From Ilyomonas sp965219515 (GTDB taxonomy: Bacteria > Bacteroidota > Bacteroidia > Chitinophagales > Chitinophagaceae): a stretch of DNA of 64,000 nt. The stretch spans positions 1,364,001 to 1,428,000 of the forward strand of contig OZ244776.1 of assembly GCA_965219515.1 (NCBI GenBank). The letters are read 5' to 3'. Below, piece by piece: positions 43,263-52,162 of the stretch (position 1 is its first letter; each line of letters begins with the position of its first letter). The position numbers were made by a program, and so were the translations under genes. A model generated the notes under the pieces. It saw only the letters and a program-made list of their open reading frames with translations, did no database searches and was not told where the DNA came from.

Positions 43263-44237
43263 TTAGGCGTTAATTTTTGTATTGCTTATTTTGTCTAAAA
43301 TACCATGCGCCACTTCCATGGCGGCAAAGCCATCTATTTCGCTTACAACTACCGGTTTGTTGTTTACAACTGCATTCACAAATGAAGTAAGCTCGTCTTT
43401 AATGGCATTGGTGGCAGGGATGGCAGGGCTTGCTACCGAAATTGTTTTTACGCCATGCGGCGTATTGATATCGAACGAAAACGAAGTGGTATCATCTTCT
43501 TCCTTAAGCCGTATCACTTCGGTTTTTTTGTCTAAAAAATCAATGCCGATGTAGGCGTCCTTTTGAAACAAACGCATCTTGCGCATTTTTTTCATGCTGA
43601 TGCGGCTGCTGGTAAGATTGGCTACGCAGCCATTATAAAATTCGATGCGCACATTGGCAATATCGGGCGTATCGGAAAGCACCGCCACGCCGCTTGCCGA
43701 AATGTTTTTTACATCGCTTTTTACGATGCTTAAAATTATATCAATGTCATGAATCATGAGGTCTAAAATTACGCTAACCTCCGTACCGCGCACATTAAAT
43801 TGCGCCAGCCGGTGCACTTCAATAAACAATGGCTTCAGCTTCATGTCTTTTATAGATACGAAAGCCGGGTTAAAACGTTCTACATGACCCACCTGAACTT
43901 TTACATTCGCTTCGCGCGCCATCTTTACAATCTCTTTGCCTTCGGCGATGGTATTTGCCAGTGGTTTCTCTACAAACACATGTTTGCCGCGGCGTATTGC
44001 CATTTCACAAAGATCAAAGTGATGATTGGTAGGCGCTACAACATCGGCGGCGTCTATTTCATTCATTAGCGCTTCCGGTGTCGGATATCTTAGTATTCCG
44101 TACTGCTGCTCTACGGCATCTGCCGTTGCATCGTCGGGATCATAAAAGCCCGCAATTGTTACATCATTGATTTCTTTCCAGTTGTTAAGATGAAATTTTC
44201 CAAGATGACCTGTACCAAACACACCCACTTTCAGCAT
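43263..44237 (-). CDS. Gfo/Idh/MocA oxidoreductase
   Basis: The 324-residue protein has VGVFGTGHLGKFHLNNW (Rossmann), the EKPLANT motif (near 95) and MIHDIDIIL (His region) typical of the family. Substrate is unknown. It is the first gene of the run ahead of the initiating sugar transferase, which suggests a role in making a nucleotide sugar for a surface polysaccharide. A candidate -7 element lies about 21 nt upstream. Confidence 0.9.
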   Translation of the reverse strand: MLKVGVFGTGHLGKFHLNNWKEINDVTIAGFYDPDDATADAVEQQYGILRYPTPEALMNEIDAADVVAPTNHHFDLCEMAIRRGKHVFVEKPLANTIAEGKEIVKMAREANVKVQVGHVERFNPAFVSIKDMKLKPLFIEVHRLAQFNVRGTEVSVILDLMIHDIDIILSIVKSDVKNISASGVAVLSDTPDIANVRIEFYNGCVANLTSSRISMKKMRKMRLFQKDAYIGIDFLDKKTEVIRLKEEDDTTSFSFDINTPHGVKTISVASPAIPATNAIKDELTSFVNAVVNNKPVVVSEIDGFAAMEVAHGILDKISNTKINA

Positions 44238-44258
44238 TGATAATCCATTTTAAAGGTT

Positions 44259-44266
44259 ACAAATAT
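44259..44266 (-). promoter_or_regulatory. Candidate -7 promoter element for the polysaccharide run
   Basis: The minus strand reads TATATTTG, an exact TAnnTTTG fit, 21 nt before ATG 44237. Confidence 0.45.
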
Positions 44267-44306
44267 AGAGAAATGAAAAGGTTGCCGGAATATGGTTTCG
44301 GATGGC

Positions 44307-44345
44307 TGCAAAAGAAAAAGCCGTTCAAGAAAATTGAACGGCTTT
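44307..44345 (-). terminator. Rho-independent terminator of the TonB receptor gene
   Basis: A 12-bp perfect stem (44317-44328 with 44334-44345, AAAGCCGTTCAA arm) closes a 5-nt loop. The minus strand continues into TTCTTTTG. It lies 21 nt after the receptor stop. Confidence 0.85.
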
Positions 44346-44366
44346 ATAATTTTTTGAATACTTTTT

Positions 44367-47300
44367 TTAATTAAACAAATATCGAATACCAAACTGCATC
44401 TGCCAGCGGGAAAGAATGCCGGTATCATCTTTATAAGAGCTTGTGAGCGGTGTTTTGCTGCTGGTGCTCAGGTAAGGAAAAGAAAACTTAGGACGATTAT
44501 CCGGCGTTAATCCTTCATATTTTAAGAAAGAAGAACTGAACGTGCCGCCGGTAGAAAAAACTTTATACGTGCCCCAGTTTTTATTAATCAGATTGCCCGC
44601 ATTTACAAGGTCAACCGACAAGCGCAGCGTATGCCTGTTGTTCGCTTTTTTGTTCACGATATAAAAATCCTGCGTTACATTAAGGTCAATTCGGTTGTAC
44701 CAGGGAAGAACAACGGCATTGCGCTTGGCAACTTCGCCGCGGTGGTTTTTCAGATATTTATCCTGATTGATGAAAGCCTCTAACTGTTGCCCCATTTGAG
44801 CGGGTGTACGCGAAGAATCAACGTTTTTTCCTGTGCCAGAGTTTACATAATCCAATACAATATCGTTTTGATCTTTTGGTATGTAAATCAAATCATTGTT
44901 ACCACCGGTTCCATCATTGTTTACATCGCCGTTATATGTGTAAGAACCAACGCCACCTGGTGCGGCTTCAAAGAACAAGCCAACCGATGTGGCAAAATGC
45001 TTCGCATATTCTTTACGATACGAAGCAGAGGCTACAAAACGATGCGGCAACCAGTAATTGGAAAAGCTTAATTCTTCCGCATTCGGGTTGCCGGTTACGT
45101 ATCGGTCTCTCCAGGTGCTGGCGGCAATAGAACCGCCATCGTTCAAACTTTTTGAACGACTGTATGTATAAGCCGCATTAAAATATAAATTGCGCAGTGT
45201 TTTTTGTACCTGCAACGTTACATAATAAGAAGATCCCTTGTTGGAATTGGTCATCAGAATAGCACTGCTGATATTTGGGTTTGTTGGCGTATTGATACTT
45301 AATTTTGGATTTGAAGGATCGGGTATATTATTGTAAATTCTGGAACTGTCATACCTAACACGCGGATCGCTTCCAGCAAATGTAATACCATTCAAAGGCA
45401 GATTTACATTTTTAAAATATACCGAATGCACATCTTTATTGTAGCTGGCTTCAAGCGTTACAATCACGTTACCGGGCAGTTTTTGGTCTACGGCAAGACT
45501 TGTTTTCATTACTTGCGGATACTTAAAGTCTTTATCCGTAAAAACCAGATTATAGGAAGCATTGTTAGCTACGGTAGTCGGCTTATTTCCGTTGACATCG
45601 GGATTAAATAAATAAGGCACATAAGGATTCTCAGCACTTCCCTGCGAAAAAACAGAACCCAATTGAACCCCGTTGTTACTTGCCTGATTGCTGATCCATA
45701 CAAACGGTGGAGGACCGGAGAACAAACCAATACCGCCACGAACCTGTGTTTTCTGATTTCCGTTTACATTCCAGTTAAAGCCTACACGAGGAGAAATCAG
45801 GATATTAGTTGACGGCTTTTCGCCGGTATTATAATGCTTGCCGTCTTCAAAAGTAAGAGATGGTACATATTGATTCGATAGAAAAGCATTTTTAAATATC
45901 GGCGCATCTAAGCGGGCACCATAAGTAAGCGTAAATGTGTTTTTAATTCTCCATTTATCCTGTAAAAAAACACCAAGCTCATACGCTCCGATGTTGGCAA
46001 ACGGAAAAGAGCCATCAGGCAATAACGAAAAACTTGTCTGGAATTGCGAAACCGTTGCCGCGCCATTATTTGCCGCATCGTAAAAATCGGTTAGCGTGTT
46101 AAAGCGATAAGCGCCAGCGTAATTGGGCGCAAAACCGTTTTTGAATTTCTTGTAATAATTCTGCGTGCCGATGGTAATTTCATGAGCGCCTCTATATAAG
46201 GTAAAGAAGTCTGACAACTGATAAATATCGGTATTCAGAAGATTATTAAAAGTAAATGGTTCGTACCCGAAAGCGGTATAAGAATTTCCCTGTCCGTCAA
46301 GAATATCAACCAGAGGAAAATTAGCGCCCGATAAGCTGGCTCTGAAATCGCGCAGTGCGGTATAACCTACCTGCAATTTGTTGGAAGAACGATTGCCGAA
46401 ACGCGAATTTAATTCAGCAATAAAAATATTAAAATTGTTGTTGATGCGGTAACCGCTGCCGCTAAACGGCAGGCTAAATGTGCCAGGCTGTCTGCCACTG
46501 CCCGGCGCACCGCTGTTGCTGGCAGAAATATCACGGTACGATTTCAGGTAGTTGTATTTCAGCGTCAGCGTATTTTGCTTGCTGATGTTCCAATCTAATT
46601 TCGCCGTTATTTTATCGCTGTACGTGTCATACGAATAATTCTGATAATCGCCGGGGTTGTAATTGTATTTGTCAATCAAAAAAGTTTTCAGCATATCCAG
46701 CGTATCCGAATTGGCATTCGATACATTGGCACCGCCGGTTGGCGTAGAAGCGTTGGAAGCTTTGTAGCTGGTAGCCGGTGTGGTTACTCGTTCAGATTCG
46801 CCGTTGATAAAAAAGAATAATTTGTTTTTGACGATTGGTCCACCAATGGCAAAGCCGCGCAGATTGTAAGTGAAATCCTGTTTGGTTAGTTTGGTATCGC
46901 CAACTTTATAACCCTGCGTTCCGGGGCCTTTTAAATAGGTGTAAACCGTTCCCTTAAATTGATTGGTTCCGCTTCTGGTAACCGTGTTAATCCCCGTTCC
47001 CGAAAAATTTCCCTGTCTTACATCGTACGGAGAAATGTTTACCTGAATTTGCTCAATGGCGTCCAGACTAATCGGCTGCGAATTGGTTTGTCCGCCCAAC
47101 ACAGACGATAATCCGAACGCGTTATTAAAATTGGCTCCGTCAACCGTAACATTGTTGTATAAATTGTTTCTGCCGCCAAAATTCAATCCGTTCGCCGTTG
47201 GCGTCAGCTTGGTAAAATCCTGCAGAGAGCGATTGATGGTAGGCAATCGTTCAATCTGGCTGCGGCCAATGATTTCCTGAGAGCCCGTTCTGTTATTGTT

Positions 47301-47696
47301 GATGACTTTGCTTTGCCGCGTTGTTGCCACCACCACATCAGCAAGCGTTTCCTGAGCCGATGACAACGCCGCATCTGCCACAAAAGCCTGACCCAATGAT
47401 AAATTCACATTGTCAAACTTTTTATCCTCATAACCTACGTAGCTGATGGTTATGCTATACGGTCCGCCAACACGCAGATTGGCAAGGTTATAATGACCAT
47501 CGCTGCGCGATGTGGTGGCATATTGCGAAGCGGTTGGCTGATGTATTGCCGTAATGGTTGCACCTGCCAGACCTTTGCCGTTTGCATCGGTTACAATACC
47601 CTGAATTTCAGAGGTTGTTTCCTGCGAATAGAGATTGGAGACAGCGAAAAAAGAAATGAAAAAAACAAAAATGTGTAGAATTTTCCTGATTATCAT
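44367..47696 (-). CDS. TonB-dependent receptor, Oar-like, with CarboxypepD_reg domain
   Basis: I chose ATG 47696 (1109 residues, MIIRKILHIFVFFISFFAVSNLYSQ), which gives a clear signal peptide; the upstream frame is intergenic. Residues 25-110 are a CarboxypepD_reg domain (IQGIVTDANGKGLAGATI). A plug with NNVTVDGANFNNAFG and INTVTRSGTNQFKGTVY follows, then a long beta-barrel with aromatic strands. No SusD-like partner is adjacent. Oar-like receptors import or export large ligands; the ligand is unknown here. It is flanked by a terminator and lies divergent from ribBA. Confidence 0.92.
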   Translation of the reverse strand: MIIRKILHIFVFFISFFAVSNLYSQETTSEIQGIVTDANGKGLAGATITAIHQPTASQYATTSRSDGHYNLANLRVGGPYSITISYVGYEDKKFDNVNLSLGQAFVADAALSSAQETLADVVVATTRQSKVINNNRTGSQEIIGRSQIERLPTINRSLQDFTKLTPTANGLNFGGRNNLYNNVTVDGANFNNAFGLSSVLGGQTNSQPISLDAIEQIQVNISPYDVRQGNFSGTGINTVTRSGTNQFKGTVYTYLKGPGTQGYKVGDTKLTKQDFTYNLRGFAIGGPIVKNKLFFFINGESERVTTPATSYKASNASTPTGGANVSNANSDTLDMLKTFLIDKYNYNPGDYQNYSYDTYSDKITAKLDWNISKQNTLTLKYNYLKSYRDISASNSGAPGSGRQPGTFSLPFSGSGYRINNNFNIFIAELNSRFGNRSSNKLQVGYTALRDFRASLSGANFPLVDILDGQGNSYTAFGYEPFTFNNLLNTDIYQLSDFFTLYRGAHEITIGTQNYYKKFKNGFAPNYAGAYRFNTLTDFYDAANNGAATVSQFQTSFSLLPDGSFPFANIGAYELGVFLQDKWRIKNTFTLTYGARLDAPIFKNAFLSNQYVPSLTFEDGKHYNTGEKPSTNILISPRVGFNWNVNGNQKTQVRGGIGLFSGPPPFVWISNQASNNGVQLGSVFSQGSAENPYVPYLFNPDVNGNKPTTVANNASYNLVFTDKDFKYPQVMKTSLAVDQKLPGNVIVTLEASYNKDVHSVYFKNVNLPLNGITFAGSDPRVRYDSSRIYNNIPDPSNPKLSINTPTNPNISSAILMTNSNKGSSYYVTLQVQKTLRNLYFNAAYTYSRSKSLNDGGSIAASTWRDRYVTGNPNAEELSFSNYWLPHRFVASASYRKEYAKHFATSVGLFFEAAPGGVGSYTYNGDVNNDGTGGNNDLIYIPKDQNDIVLDYVNSGTGKNVDSSRTPAQMGQQLEAFINQDKYLKNHRGEVAKRNAVVLPWYNRIDLNVTQDFYIVNKKANNRHTLRLSVDLVNAGNLINKNWGTYKVFSTGGTFSSSFLKYEGLTPDNRPKFSFPYLSTSSKTPLTSSYKDDTGILSRWQMQFGIRYLFN

Positions 47697-47913
47697 GAAA
47701 TGAAGTTTAAAAACAGGCAGTTTCGAAATGTTTTTCAGGCCGCAAAGGAAATAAATTATTGTTAACCGCCTTTCATTTTGTGTTAAGAAAATATTATCAA
47801 CTGTTTGTAATTGAATGCTGGTCTGATTTGCAATGAGAAACACGAATGTCAGAAATGTAATATCTTTTTCACCCGGCAAGTCCGGCGCACGATGCTAAGC
47901 AGCAATTCCCTAT

Positions 47914-47921
47914 TACCTTTG
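47914..47921 (+). promoter_or_regulatory. Candidate -7 promoter element for ribBA
   Basis: TACCTTTG fits TAnnTTTG exactly, 18 nt before ATG 47940, predicting a short leader. No FMN riboswitch sequence is seen between 47697 and 47939. Confidence 0.4.
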
Positions 47922-47939
47922 TGTTTTATTTTTTTAAGT

Positions 47940-49157
47940 ATGCTGAACAGTATAGAAAGTGCGATAGAAGACATAAAAAAAGGCAAGCTGGTAATTGTGG
48001 TAGATGATGAAGACCGCGAAAACGAAGGCGATTTTATTACGGCTGCCCGAAACGTAACTCCCGAAATCATCAATTTTATGAGTCGGGAAGGGCGCGGTTT
48101 AATCTGCGCGCCACTCACCGAAGAACGTGCCGATGAACTTGAACTGCCCCTGATGGTAAACAACAACACCGCGCTGCACGGAACGCCTTTTACCGTAAGC
48201 ATAGATTTATTGGGAAACGGTTGCACAACGGGCATCAGCGCACATGACAGGGCGGCTACGGTGCAGGCGTTGATTAACCCAAATACAAGACCCTTCGATC
48301 TGGGCCGCCCCGGGCATATTTTTCCACTGCGCGCCAAAAGCAGCGGTGTTTTGCGTCGCACTGGTCATACCGAGGCCACTACCGACCTGGCTAAGCTGGC
48401 TGGTTTTGAACCCGTTGGCGTTTTGGTAGAAATTATGAACGAAGACGGCTCGATGGCGCGCCTGCCCGAACTGAGAAAGATTGCAGATAAATTTAATTTA
48501 AAAATCATTTCGATTAAAGACCTGATCGCTTACCGTTTACAATACGATTCGCTGATTGAAGAAGTTGTTCGCGTTGATATGCCAACCAGATGGGGCATGT
48601 TTAAGCTGGCGGCTTTCAGAGAAAAGAAAACCGGCGCCGAGCATCTGGCTTTGATGAAAGGTGAATGGCAAAAAGGCGAGCCTGTATTAACCCGCGTTCA
48701 TTCAAGCTGCTTTACCGGCGATATTCTGGGCAGTATGCGCTGCGATTGCGGCGAGCAGCTTCACAAAGCCATGCAAATGGTGGAAGATGAAGGTAAAGGC
48801 ATTGTTTTGTATATGAATCAGGAAGGCAGAGGCATTGGTTTGTTGAATAAACTAAAGGCTTACAAATTGCAGGAAGAAGGCATGGATACCGTAGAAGCGA
48901 ATATTAAACTCGGCTTTGGCATGGACGAGCGCGATTATGGCATTGGGGCGCAAATACTCCGGCATCTTGGCGTTACCAAACTAAAGCTGATGAGCAACAA
49001 TCCGCGCAAGCGCGCCGGACTGAAAGGCTATGGTTTGGAAATTGTTGACATCGTTCCTATAGAAGTGCCGCCAAACCGGCACAATCACAAGTATCTGCAA
49101 ACAAAGCGCGACAAATTGGGACACGAAATATTAACCGAAAAAAACGAAGCGCTTTGA
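47940..49157 (+). CDS. ribBA: Bifunctional 3,4-dihydroxy-2-butanone 4-phosphate synthase / GTP cyclohydrolase II
   Basis: I chose ATG 47940 (405 residues, MLNSIESAIEDIKKGKLV); 43 upstream codons are not conserved. The RibB half has VVDDEDRENEGDF, GLICAPL, TGISAHDRA and HTEA. The RibA half has SCFTGDILGSMRCDCGEQL (zinc cysteines), NQEGRGIGL and MSNNPRKRAGL. It feeds both precursors of riboflavin synthesis. The stop lies inside the left arm of a 159-bp inverted-repeat element. Confidence 0.97.
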   Translation: MLNSIESAIEDIKKGKLVIVVDDEDRENEGDFITAARNVTPEIINFMSREGRGLICAPLTEERADELELPLMVNNNTALHGTPFTVSIDLLGNGCTTGISAHDRAATVQALINPNTRPFDLGRPGHIFPLRAKSSGVLRRTGHTEATTDLAKLAGFEPVGVLVEIMNEDGSMARLPELRKIADKFNLKIISIKDLIAYRLQYDSLIEEVVRVDMPTRWGMFKLAAFREKKTGAEHLALMKGEWQKGEPVLTRVHSSCFTGDILGSMRCDCGEQLHKAMQMVEDEGKGIVLYMNQEGRGIGLLNKLKAYKLQEEGMDTVEANIKLGFGMDERDYGIGAQILRHLGVTKLKLMSNNPRKRAGLKGYGLEIVDIVPIEVPPNRHNHKYLQTKRDKLGHEILTEKNEAL

Positions 49158-49311
49158 ACCACAGAGACACAGAGAACACCAAGGATTTACAAAGAAATTT
49201 TTTTATAAAAAGCTGTAAGCGACAGAGGCATAAAGAATATAGAAAAGCGTAAAAATGGTTTTTAAAAATCCACTCTGTAATGCTGTGGTCTCTTTGCCTC
49301 TGCGGTTCAAA
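49153..49311. repeat. 159-bp element with 22-bp imperfect terminal inverted repeats
   Basis: The left arm 49153-49174 (TTTGAACCACAGAGACACAG, then AG) and right arm 49290-49311 match as inverted repeats at 19 of 22 positions. Internal sequence has further degenerate CAGAGGCATAAAGA words (near 49222). It is non-coding, separates ribBA from the acyl-CoA dehydrogenase gene, and contributes the ribBA stop codon. It looks like a MITE-like or phylum-typical intergenic repeat. Confidence 0.8.
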
Positions 49312-49337
49312 AAAAATCACAAATCATAAATCTACCG

Positions 49338-50522
49338 ATGGCTAACAGAGAAGATAACTTTCAGTCGCCCGATTATTATTTGACTGACGACTTGCTTACC
49401 GATGAACAAAAACTGATTCGCGACACCATAAGAAATTATGTAAAGCGCAGCATCTCTCCCATTATTGAAGACTATGCGCAACGCGCCGAGTTTCCAAAGC
49501 AGATCGTAAAAGAACTGGGCGATTTGGGTTGCTTCGGGCCCACCATTCCGCAACAGTACGGTGGCGGAGGTTTAGATTATATTTCTTATGGTTTAATGAT
49601 GCAGGAGTTGGAGCGCGGCGATAGTAGCATTCGTTCTACCGCAAGTGTGCAAGGCAGCCTGGTGATGTTTCCGATTTATGCGTATGGCAGCGAAGAGCAA
49701 CGCAATAAATATTTGCCGAAACTTGCTTCGGGCGAATGGCTGGGCTGTTTTGGGTTAACAGAACCGAACCACGGCAGCGACCCCGGCGGTATGTTGAGCC
49801 ATTTTGCCGATGCCGGCGATCATGTGATTTTAAACGGTGCTAAAATGTGGATCAGCAATGCGCCGTTTGCTGATGTGACTGTTGTGTGGGCGAAAGATGA
49901 AGAAAATTATGTTCGCGGATTGATTCTGGAGCGTGGCATGGAAGGTTTTACCACACCGGCTACGCACAACAAATGGAGCCTTCGCGCCAGTGCTACCGGC
50001 GAGCTTGTTTTTAATCATGTTACCGTTCCGAAAGAAAATATTTTACCTAATGTCAAAGGCTTAAAAGGTCCGCTGGGTTGCTTAACCAAAGCGCGTTACG
50101 GCATTGCGTGGGGCGCATTGGGCGCGGCGATGGATTGTTACGATACGGCACTGCAATACAGTAAAGAAAGAGTTCAATTTGAACGGCCCATCGGTGGTTT
50201 TCAGTTGCAGCAAAAAAAGCTGGCAGAAATGATTACCGAAATTACCAAGGCGCAACTGCTTGTCTGGCGTTTAGGAACGTTGATGAATAAAAATAAGGCT
50301 ACGCCGCAACAGGTAAGTATGGCAAAGCGAAACAGTTGTGAAATTGCCGTAAACATTGCAAGAGACGCGCGGCAGATATTAGGCGGCATGGGCATTACCG
50401 GCGAATATAGCATCATGCGCCACATGATGAATCTTGAAAGCGTAATTACGTACGAAGGCACACACGATATTCATTTGCTTGTAACCGGCATGGATATTAC
50501 CGGGATAAATGCGTTTAAGTAA
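49338..50522 (+). CDS. Acyl-CoA dehydrogenase, glutaryl-CoA dehydrogenase-like
   Basis: The 394-residue flavoprotein has CFGLTEPNHGSDPGGM and KMWISNAPFADVTVVWAK in the FAD-binding region and catalytic Glu in VITYEGTHDIH. A KGLKGPLGCLTKARYGIAWGALGAA block is close to glutaryl-CoA dehydrogenases (lysine/tryptophan breakdown), more than to short- or medium-chain enzymes. The substrate call is inference from that block. It is probably a single gene after the repeat element. Confidence 0.82.
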   Translation: MANREDNFQSPDYYLTDDLLTDEQKLIRDTIRNYVKRSISPIIEDYAQRAEFPKQIVKELGDLGCFGPTIPQQYGGGGLDYISYGLMMQELERGDSSIRSTASVQGSLVMFPIYAYGSEEQRNKYLPKLASGEWLGCFGLTEPNHGSDPGGMLSHFADAGDHVILNGAKMWISNAPFADVTVVWAKDEENYVRGLILERGMEGFTTPATHNKWSLRASATGELVFNHVTVPKENILPNVKGLKGPLGCLTKARYGIAWGALGAAMDCYDTALQYSKERVQFERPIGGFQLQQKKLAEMITEITKAQLLVWRLGTLMNKNKATPQQVSMAKRNSCEIAVNIARDARQILGGMGITGEYSIMRHMMNLESVITYEGTHDIHLLVTGMDITGINAFK

Positions 50523-50586
50523 GATTCCCCATCTCTGCCGCGGCGGAGAGTTTTAAAAGACGACCACATTAAAAGATTTTGATTAC

Positions 50587-51177
50587 GTGGAAAATGACAA
50601 ATATGTAAATGTTGTTTCAAATTCCCCTTTAGGGGATAGGGGTAACGCCCCTTCCGGGGATAGGGGCGGACGTTCTCTCGTTTTTCTTATCGGTTTAATG
50701 GGGTCGGGTAAAACATATTGGGCGCAGCGGCTGGCAACTTTGTTGCGTTGCGACTGGATAGACCTTGACCAGCAAATAGAAAAAGCAACGGAGATGACCA
50801 TCAAAGAAATATTTACCACCGAAGGCGAAGCGTTTTTCAGGGCGAAAGAAAGAGATACATTACGACAGTTTTCTTCTATTCATAATCTTATCATTGCCTG
50901 TGGCGGCGGCACGCCGTGCTATCATGATAATATGAAATGGATGAATGAAAACGGCATTACCATCTGGCTGCAGCCTGATATAGATGAATTGGTTACCCGA
51001 TTGAAACGCGGCAAACACAAACGACCATTAATTTCTCATCTTGATGATGGAGAATTGAAAGATTTCGTCGTCAATAAGCTGGAAGAACGCAAACCGTTTT
51101 ATTCGCAGGCGAAACATCATATCTGCGAAACCAATATTTCTTCAGACACATTTACCCAAATTTTTCAACATGCATAA
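50587..51177 (+). CDS. aroK: Shikimate kinase with repeat-derived N-terminal extension
   Basis: The 196-residue protein has the P-loop GLMGSGKT (near residue 39), DLDQQIEKATEMTIKEIF, CGGGTP and an RGKHKRPL lid. It phosphorylates shikimate on the way to chorismate. The first ~33 residues precede the usual start of the family and include an in-frame 24-bp repeat. GTG 50587 is the only plausible start; no other ATG/GTG/TTG lies in frame before the P-loop. The 3' end overlaps the DUF423 gene by 8 nt. Confidence 0.88.
   Translation: MENDKYVNVVSNSPLGDRGNAPSGDRGGRSLVFLIGLMGSGKTYWAQRLATLLRCDWIDLDQQIEKATEMTIKEIFTTEGEAFFRAKERDTLRQFSSIHNLIIACGGGTPCYHDNMKWMNENGITIWLQPDIDELVTRLKRGKHKRPLISHLDDGELKDFVVNKLEERKPFYSQAKHHICETNISSDTFTQIFQHA
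50624..50667 (+). repeat. In-frame 24-bp direct repeat with palindromic cores inside aroK
   Basis: Two 20-nt units (50624-50643 and 50648-50667, CCCCTT(TA/CC)GGGGATAGGGG(T/C)) recur with a 24-nt period, encoding SPLGDRGN and APSGDRGG. Each core is a palindrome (CCCCTTTAGGGG-like and CCCCTTCCGGGG). GC content is well above neighbouring sequence. It is read as coding. Confidence 0.85.
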
Positions 51178-51553
51178 AGGCTTTTTATTAACGGCTTCCC
51201 TGCTTGGCGCATTGTCGGTTATCATGGGTGCGTTTGGCGCTCACGCTTTAAAAAAAATGGTTTCAGAAGATGCGCTGCAAATTTTTGAAACAGGCGTTCG
51301 CTACCAGTTTTACCACGTGTTTGCATTGGCACTGGCAGGCGTTTTATACAATCGGTTTAGCAATGGTTATGTTAGCTGGGCAGGCATTTGTTTTATTGCC
51401 GGTATTTTCTTTTTTTCCGGCTCTTTATATGTGCTCACGTATGCCAAAGCAATTGGTTCTTCTTCCTTTTCGTGGGCAGGTCCTATTACGCCGTTAGGCG
51501 GCTTGTTTTTAATTGCCGGATGGGTTTTGCTCGCCATCGGCATTTTTAAATAA
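51170..51553 (+). CDS. DUF423 family small membrane protein
   Basis: The 127-residue protein has about four membrane helices (GFLLTASLLGALSVIMGAFG, YHVFALALAGVLY, GICFIAGIFFFSGSLYVLTY, LGGLFLIAGWVLLAIGIF) and the family block FGAHALKK. YgdD-type DUF423 proteins have no settled function. It overlaps aroK by 8 nt. Confidence 0.92.
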   Translation: MHKGFLLTASLLGALSVIMGAFGAHALKKMVSEDALQIFETGVRYQFYHVFALALAGVLYNRFSNGYVSWAGICFIAGIFFFSGSLYVLTYAKAIGSSSFSWAGPITPLGGLFLIAGWVLLAIGIFK

Positions 51554-51574
51554 TTTCATCGTAAAAAATTTATC

Positions 51575-52087
51575 ATGATTCGCTTTACGGCAGTCATACA
51601 AAAGTTTGAAGACAAAGGCGAAAAAACCGGCTGGCGCTATATTGAAATTCCGCCAGACATGGCAGAAGCGTTAAAGCCGGATACAAAAATTTCTTTTTTG
51701 GTAAAGGGAAAATTAGATGATGTTGTTATCAAAAATTTTAGCCTGCTGCCGATGGGCGGCGGTAGTTTTATTATGCCATTGAAAGCAGAATTGAGAAAAA
51801 AGCTGCGCAAAAATGAAGGCGCCATACTTCGGGTGCTGTTAGCAGCCGATGAAATTGCGTATGCCATCAATCATGATTTTATGGAATGCCTGAAAGATAG
51901 TCCGGTTGCGGCTTTCAACTTTAGCAGGCTACCCGGCTCGCATCAAAAATATTTCAGCAAATGGATTGAAAGCGCCAAAACATATGTTACCAAAGCCAAA
52001 CGCATTGCGCAGGCAGTAGAAGCCATGCAATACAATTTGTCTTACGCAGAAATGATAAGAAAAAACAAAGAAAATAAGATGATATAA
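51575..52087 (+). CDS. DUF1905/OmdA (YdeI-like) protein
   Basis: The 170-residue protein has a DUF1905-like first half (residues 1-90: FTAVIQKFEDKGEKTGWRYIEIPPDMAE, GSFIMPLKAELRKKLRKNEG) and a C-terminal OmdA/YdeI block (FNFSRLPGSHQKYFSKWIESAKTYVTKAKRIAQAVE). The second half is like bacteriocin-protection YdeI/OmpD-associated proteins. Function is not established. It is probably in the aroK transcription unit (21 nt after the DUF423 gene). Confidence 0.85.
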   Translation: MIRFTAVIQKFEDKGEKTGWRYIEIPPDMAEALKPDTKISFLVKGKLDDVVIKNFSLLPMGGGSFIMPLKAELRKKLRKNEGAILRVLLAADEIAYAINHDFMECLKDSPVAAFNFSRLPGSHQKYFSKWIESAKTYVTKAKRIAQAVEAMQYNLSYAEMIRKNKENKMI

Positions 52088-52162
52088 ACACATCTTCACA
52101 TGATTTGCCTGTCATCGGATGGCGGCGGCTATTGCGGCTTATTACTTTTCCAACCGCACTTA

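Noticed and set aside
47697..47939. FMN riboswitch ahead of ribBA
   Set aside because: None of the conserved RFN-element blocks is seen in this gap.
47849..48361. 170-codon open frame antisense to the start of ribBA
   Set aside because: Overlaps the conserved RibB domain and has no recognisable motif.
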